Assembly: GCA_035628395.1 (NCBI GenBank)
Contig: DASPJX010000066.1
Span: 1 to 26,033 of the forward strand
Reading direction: 5' to 3'
Source: UBA4615 sp035628395
GTDB taxonomy: Bacteria > Pseudomonadota > Gammaproteobacteria > Burkholderiales > Burkholderiaceae_E
Length of the DNA: 26,033 nucleotides
Position 1 is the stretch's first letter, and every line of letters starts with the position of its first letter. The translations under genes and the position numbers were made by a program. The notes beneath the pieces are model-generated. The model was not told where the DNA came from. It ran no database searches and saw only the letters and a program-made list of their open reading frames with translations. This document shows, piece after piece, positions 23,333-26,033 of this stretch.

Positions 23333-23872
23333 ATGTCCTCCGCGTCCCTCCGGAGGCGGGCCGTCGCGTCGCGGTCCGCCGTCTCGCCCGCCGTGCCGCT
23401 GGTCGCGATCGGCGTCGGCAGCCTCGCCGCGCTCGCCGTCGCGCTCGTCGCCCAGCACGGCTTCGACATCCAGCCCTGCCCGTGGTGCGTGATCCAGCGC
23501 ATCGTGCTGATCGCGGTCGCCGCGGTCGCGCTCGCCGGCGCCGCCGCCGCGCGCCCGGCGCCGCGCGCCGCGGGGCTCGGCGCGGGCGCGCTGCTGCTCG
23601 CGCTGGCCGCGGGCGGCGCGACCGCCGCCTGGTACCAGCACACCGTCGCGGCGAAGCAGTTCTCCTGCGCGTTCACCTGGGCCGACCGCACGCTGATGGC
23701 GCTGCAGCTCGACGCCTGGGCGCCGGGGCTGTTCCGGGTGGGCGCCACCTGCGCCGACGCCTCGCGGGCGACGCTGCTCGGGCTGCCCTTCGAGGTGTGG
23801 GGCGGCGGCTGGTTCGCGCTCGTCGCGCTCGGCGCCGCGGCCACGCTGGCGGCGGCCCGACGCGCGCGCTGA
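23333..23872 (+). CDS. dsbB: Disulfide bond formation protein DsbB
   Basis: An inner-membrane quinone reductase that reoxidises periplasmic DsbA (family knowledge). It has 179 aa from this start with four predicted helices. IQPCPWCVIQR holds the CxxC pair (Cys49, Cys52) and the arginine used at the quinone site (Arg56). The second pair is Cys112 (FSCAF) and Cys140 (GATCAD), in the second periplasmic loop. LPFEVWGGGWFAL precedes the last helix. An ATG at 23321 (four residues longer) is equally possible; neither has a clear ribosome site. It converges on oxyR with a 16-bp gap. DsbA is not in the window. Confidence 0.92.
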   Translation: MSSASLRRRAVASRSAVSPAVPLVAIGVGSLAALAVALVAQHGFDIQPCPWCVIQRIVLIAVAAVALAGAAAARPAPRAAGLGAGALLLALAAGGATAAWYQHTVAAKQFSCAFTWADRTLMALQLDAWAPGLFRVGATCADASRATLLGLPFEVWGGGWFALVALGAAATLAAARRAR

Positions 23873-23888
23873 TCCCGGGCGGCGCGGA

Positions 23889-24845
23889 TCAGGCGTCGGC
23901 CCCGGCGGCGACCGGCGCGGCGGTCCGCGGGCGCCGGCGGCGCGGCTCCTTGCCGAGCCGCGCGGCGATCTCCGCCAGCGCCTCGAACTCGGCCGCGCGC
24001 GCGGTGCTGCCGCGGGCGACCAGCGCGATGCCGCGCCGCGGCGCCGGCGCGCCGATCGGCCGGGCGATCACCGAGGTGCCGACCAGCAGGTTGGCCCGCA
24101 GCGCCATCTCCGGCAGCAGCGCGATGCCCAGCCCCTCCTCGACCATCTGGACCAGCGTCGTGACGCTGCTCGCCTCGATGCCGGTCGCGTTGGCCCGCTC
24201 GGCGAGGCCGCAGCCCTCCAGCGTGTGGCTGCGCAGGCAGTGGCCCTCCTCGAGCAGCAGCAGCCGCTGCGCGTCGAGCTGCGCGACCGACGGGCGCGCG
24301 GGCTTCGCCGCCGGGTCGCCCTCGGCGGCGATCAGCCACAGCTCGTCGTCGAACAGCTCGCGCACCCGCAGCCCGGTCGTGTCGTAGGGCAGCGCGATCA
24401 CCGCGAAGTCGAGCGAGCCGTCGCGCACCTGCGCGAGCACGCGCGCGGTCGTGTCCTCGCGCAGCGCGACGCTCAGCTTCGGGTGCCGCTCGCGGACCGC
24501 GCGCACCAGCTGGGGCAGCATGAACGGGGCGATCGTCGGGATCGCGCCCAGGCGCACCAGCCCGGTCATCGGCTCGGCGGCGCGCGAGGCGTGCGCGACC
24601 AGGTCGGCGGCCATCGACAGCAGCACCCGCGCGCGCGCCACCACCTCCTCGCCGATCGGCGTCATCCGCACGTGCTGGCGGTCGCGCTCGACGAGCTGCG
24701 CGCCGAGCTGCCGCTCGAGCTCCTGGATGCCGCCCGAGAGCGTCGACTGCGTGACGAACGAGGCCTCGGCGGCCTGCGTGAAGTTGAGCTTCTCGGACAG
24801 CTTCACCAGGTACGACAGCTGGCGCATCGAGGGCAGGGCACTCAT
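23889..24845 (-). CDS. oxyR: Hydrogen peroxide sensor OxyR
   Basis: A 318-aa LysR regulator that activates peroxide defence when two cysteines form a disulfide. The winged helix spans about 8-65 (MRQLSYLVKLSEKLNFTQAA). The redox site reads EEGHCLRSHTLEGCGL with Cys203 and Cys212, the same nine-residue spacing as Cys199/Cys208 of E. coli OxyR. MVEEGLGIALLPEMAL fits the OxyR C-terminal domain. The tail is Arg/Pro/Ala-rich. GGAG lies 6 nt before the ATG and supports this start. It diverges from ahpC, its classic target, across 128 bp. Confidence 0.95.
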   Translation of the reverse strand: MSALPSMRQLSYLVKLSEKLNFTQAAEASFVTQSTLSGGIQELERQLGAQLVERDRQHVRMTPIGEEVVARARVLLSMAADLVAHASRAAEPMTGLVRLGAIPTIAPFMLPQLVRAVRERHPKLSVALREDTTARVLAQVRDGSLDFAVIALPYDTTGLRVRELFDDELWLIAAEGDPAAKPARPSVAQLDAQRLLLLEEGHCLRSHTLEGCGLAERANATGIEASSVTTLVQMVEEGLGIALLPEMALRANLLVGTSVIARPIGAPAPRRGIALVARGSTARAAEFEALAEIAARLGKEPRRRRPRTAAPVAAGADA

Positions 24846-24848
24846 CGG

Positions 24849-24876
24849 TTGCTCCGATCGATCATATCGGTATTAT
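24849..24876 (+). promoter_or_regulatory. Candidate ahpC promoter
   Basis: TTGCTC (24849-24854), 16-bp spacer, TATTAT (24871-24876). The -10 is good and the -35 poor, as expected where OxyR must recruit polymerase. The leader to ahpC would be about 90 nt. Confidence 0.45.
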
Positions 24877-24890
24877 CCGTTGGATCGATC
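24856..24890. promoter_or_regulatory. Candidate OxyR operator
   Basis: Two GATCGATC boxes (24856-24863 and 24883-24890) are separated by 19 bp and flank an AT-rich core. Their placement over both divergent promoters fits an OxyR tetramer site. They do not match the E. coli ATAG-based consensus well, so the assignment rests on position and symmetry. Confidence 0.45.
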
Positions 24891-24900
24891 CGGGGGCCAA
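24872..24900 (-). promoter_or_regulatory. Candidate oxyR promoter
   Basis: On the minus strand: TTGGCC (24900-24895), 17-bp spacer, GATAAT (24877-24872). It overlaps the ahpC -10, so the two promoters would compete or be controlled together. A second possible -10, TATGAT, lies at 24866-24861. Confidence 0.5.
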
Positions 24901-24973
24901 GGCCACACTGGGCGGTCTCGCGAAGGTTCCCGATCGTCTCCAGCGTTTTCCGTCCACCTCCAAGGAGCTCCGC

Positions 24974-25537
24974 ATGTCCATCATCAACAGCCAGGTCCCG
25001 GCCTTCAAGACCACCGCCTACCACGACGGCAAGTTCGTCCCGGTCAGCGAGGAGACGTTCAAGGGCAAGTGGTCCGTCCTGATCTTCATGCCGGCGGCGT
25101 TCACCTTCAACTGCCCGACCGAGGTCGAGGACGCGGCCGACAACTACGCCGAGTTCCAGAAGGTCGGCGCCGAGGTCTACATCGTCACGACCGACACGCA
25201 CTTCTCGCACAAGGTGTGGCACGAGACCTCGCCGGCCGTCGGCAAGGCGAAGTTCCCGCTGGTCGGCGACCCGACCCACGTGCTGACCAACGCGTTCGGC
25301 GTGCACATCCCGGAAGAGGGCCTCGCGCTGCGCGGCACCTTCATCATCAATCCGGAAGGCGTGATCAAGACCGCCGAGATCCACGACAACGCGATCGCCC
25401 GCGACGTCAAGGAGACGCTGCGCAAGCTGAAGGCCGCGCAGTTCGTCGCCAAGAACCCGGGCCAGGTCTGCCCGGCCAAGTGGAACGAGGGCGCGGCGAC
25501 GCTGACCCCGTCGCTCGAGCTGGTCGGCAAGATCTGA
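24974..25537 (+). CDS. ahpC: Alkyl hydroperoxide reductase subunit C
   Basis: A 187-aa typical 2-Cys peroxiredoxin that reduces H2O2 and organic peroxides in the cytosol. The peroxidatic Cys47 lies in AAFTFNCPTEVED and the resolving Cys166 in NPGQVCPAKW, both at the E. coli positions and giving the usual length. The residue before Cys47 is Asn, where E. coli has Val. TTDTHFSHKVWH and LRGTFIINPEG fit AhpC. AAGGAG lies 6 nt before the ATG. It diverges from oxyR and is followed after 148 bp by ahpF, which supplies its electrons. Confidence 0.96.
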   Translation: MSIINSQVPAFKTTAYHDGKFVPVSEETFKGKWSVLIFMPAAFTFNCPTEVEDAADNYAEFQKVGAEVYIVTTDTHFSHKVWHETSPAVGKAKFPLVGDPTHVLTNAFGVHIPEEGLALRGTFIINPEGVIKTAEIHDNAIARDVKETLRKLKAAQFVAKNPGQVCPAKWNEGAATLTPSLELVGKI

Positions 25538-25548
25538 CGACCGCGCAC

Positions 25549-25569
25549 CGGCCCGCCCCGCGCGGGCCG
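25549..25569 (+). other. Intercistronic hairpin 1, ahpC-ahpF
   Basis: CGGCCCGC pairs with GCGGGCCG around CCCGC (8-bp stem). It begins 12 nt after the ahpC stop and has no T-run. It is the first of three consecutive stems in this gap. Confidence 0.6.
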
Positions 25570-25575
25570 TCGCAC

Positions 25576-25594
25576 CGGACAGTTCCGCTGTCCG
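25576..25594 (+). other. Intercistronic hairpin 2, ahpC-ahpF
   Basis: CGGACAG pairs with CTGTCCG around TTCCG (7-bp perfect stem). It directly adjoins hairpin 3 and has no T-run. Confidence 0.65.
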
Positions 25595-25624
25595 ACCGGG
25601 CGCGGCGATCGCGTCGCGCCCGGT
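25595..25624 (+). other. Intercistronic hairpin 3, ahpC-ahpF
   Basis: ACCGGGCGCG pairs with CGCGCCCGGT (10-bp perfect stem) around a 10-nt loop containing the palindrome GCGATCGC. No T-run follows, so mRNA protection or partial attenuation is likelier than full termination. About 60 nt separate it from ahpF. Confidence 0.65.
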
Positions 25625-25685
25625 CCCGCAGCGGCATTGAGCCCCGCCGCACCGAACCTCCTCCTCGAACCGCAGGGAGCCCGAC

Positions 25686-26033
25686 ATGCTCGACGCCACG
25701 CTGAAGACCCAACTGCAGGCCTACCTGGAGCGGCTGCGCCGCCCGGTGGAGATCGTCGCCGCGCTCGACGACGGCGAGTCGTCGCGTCAGATGCGCGCGC
25801 TGCTGCAGGACATCGTGCCGCTGCATCCGATGCTCTCGCTCGTCGAGCGTCGGGACGCGGACGCCCGCGTGCCCTCGTTCTCGCTCGGCCAGCCGGGCGA
25901 GCCCGGCCGCGTGCGCTTCGCGGGCCTGCCGCTCGGCCACGAGTTCACCTCGCTGGTGCTGGCGCTGCTGCAGGTCGGCGGCCATCCGCCGAAGGTCGAA
26001 GCCGAGACGATCGAGCGCATCCGCGGCATCGCC
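25686..26033 (+). CDS. ahpF: Alkyl hydroperoxide reductase subunit F, 5' part
   Basis: The first 116 residues of AhpF, the NADH-dependent flavoprotein that reduces AhpC. MLDATLKTQLQAYLERLRRPVEIVAALDDGE begins the N-terminal double-thioredoxin domain; PSFSLGQPGEPGRVRFAGLP and GHEFTSLVLALLQVGGHPPK follow as in the family. The redox cysteines and the FAD and NADH domains lie beyond the window edge. AGGGAG lies 6 nt before the ATG. Position after ahpC confirms the call. Confidence 0.93.
   Translation, partial: MLDATLKTQLQAYLERLRRPVEIVAALDDGESSRQMRALLQDIVPLHPMLSLVERRDADARVPSFSLGQPGEPGRVRFAGLPLGHEFTSLVLALLQVGGHPPKVEAETIERIRGIA

Overview
The window is very GC-rich DNA with dense, often overlapping genes. 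Its gene families point to a betaproteobacterium, probably Burkholderiales. They include divergent pepA/lptFG, a CysB-type LysR regulator, a DctP-type TRAP transporter, a class II (B12-dependent) ribonucleotide reductase, and oxyR next to ahpC/ahpF. Assignment below that level is inference. Because GC is so high, many antisense frames run for kilobases without a stop. I ignored these unless family motifs supported them.

Layout, left to right. (1) 1-4162: the leucyl aminopeptidase gene pepA (minus strand, cut by the left edge) diverges from lptF-lptG-cbiX. Those three genes overlap at ATGA junctions and encode the LPS-export permeases plus a small sirohydrochlorin chelatase. (2) 4163-4337: a short structured stretch with three predicted hairpins, ending in a textbook intrinsic terminator. 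It is either a small RNA or an attenuator leader. (3) 4338-7743: three genes joined by GTGA overlaps: a GT39/ArnT-like membrane glycosyltransferase, a UbiA-family enzyme of the polyprenyl-phosphate phosphoribosyltransferase type, and a CysB-like regulator. (4) 7764-10762: a TRAP transporter operon (dctP-dctQ-dctM). (5) 10820-10935: tRNA-Ala(CGC) and a symmetric terminator shared with the convergent gene. (6) 10941-19734, all on the minus strand: a soluble multi-PAS histidine kinase, an M16 metallopeptidase, a REC-PAS-PAS-GGDEF-EAL protein overlapping a CHASE-PAS-HisKA_2 kinase, and a small DUF2188 protein. (7) 19836-22948: a 16-bp tandem repeat array touching the 3' end of nrdJ, then nrdJ. (8) 23158-26033: a possible small membrane protein, dsbB, oxyR diverging from ahpC, and ahpF (cut by the right edge).

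How the parts may work together. lptFG export LPS. The GT39 and UbiA pair just downstream has the right chemistry to make a lipid-linked pentose and transfer it to an envelope acceptor. The CHASE kinase and the GGDEF/EAL protein form a translationally coupled pair that should link a periplasmic signal to c-di-GMP turnover. The right end is a thiol and oxidative-stress block (DsbB, OxyR, AhpC, AhpF).

The most interesting non-coding elements are the structured RNA before the GT39 gene, the 16-bp array after nrdJ, the 46-bp repeat cluster between the M16 and GGDEF-EAL genes, and three consecutive hairpins between ahpC and ahpF.
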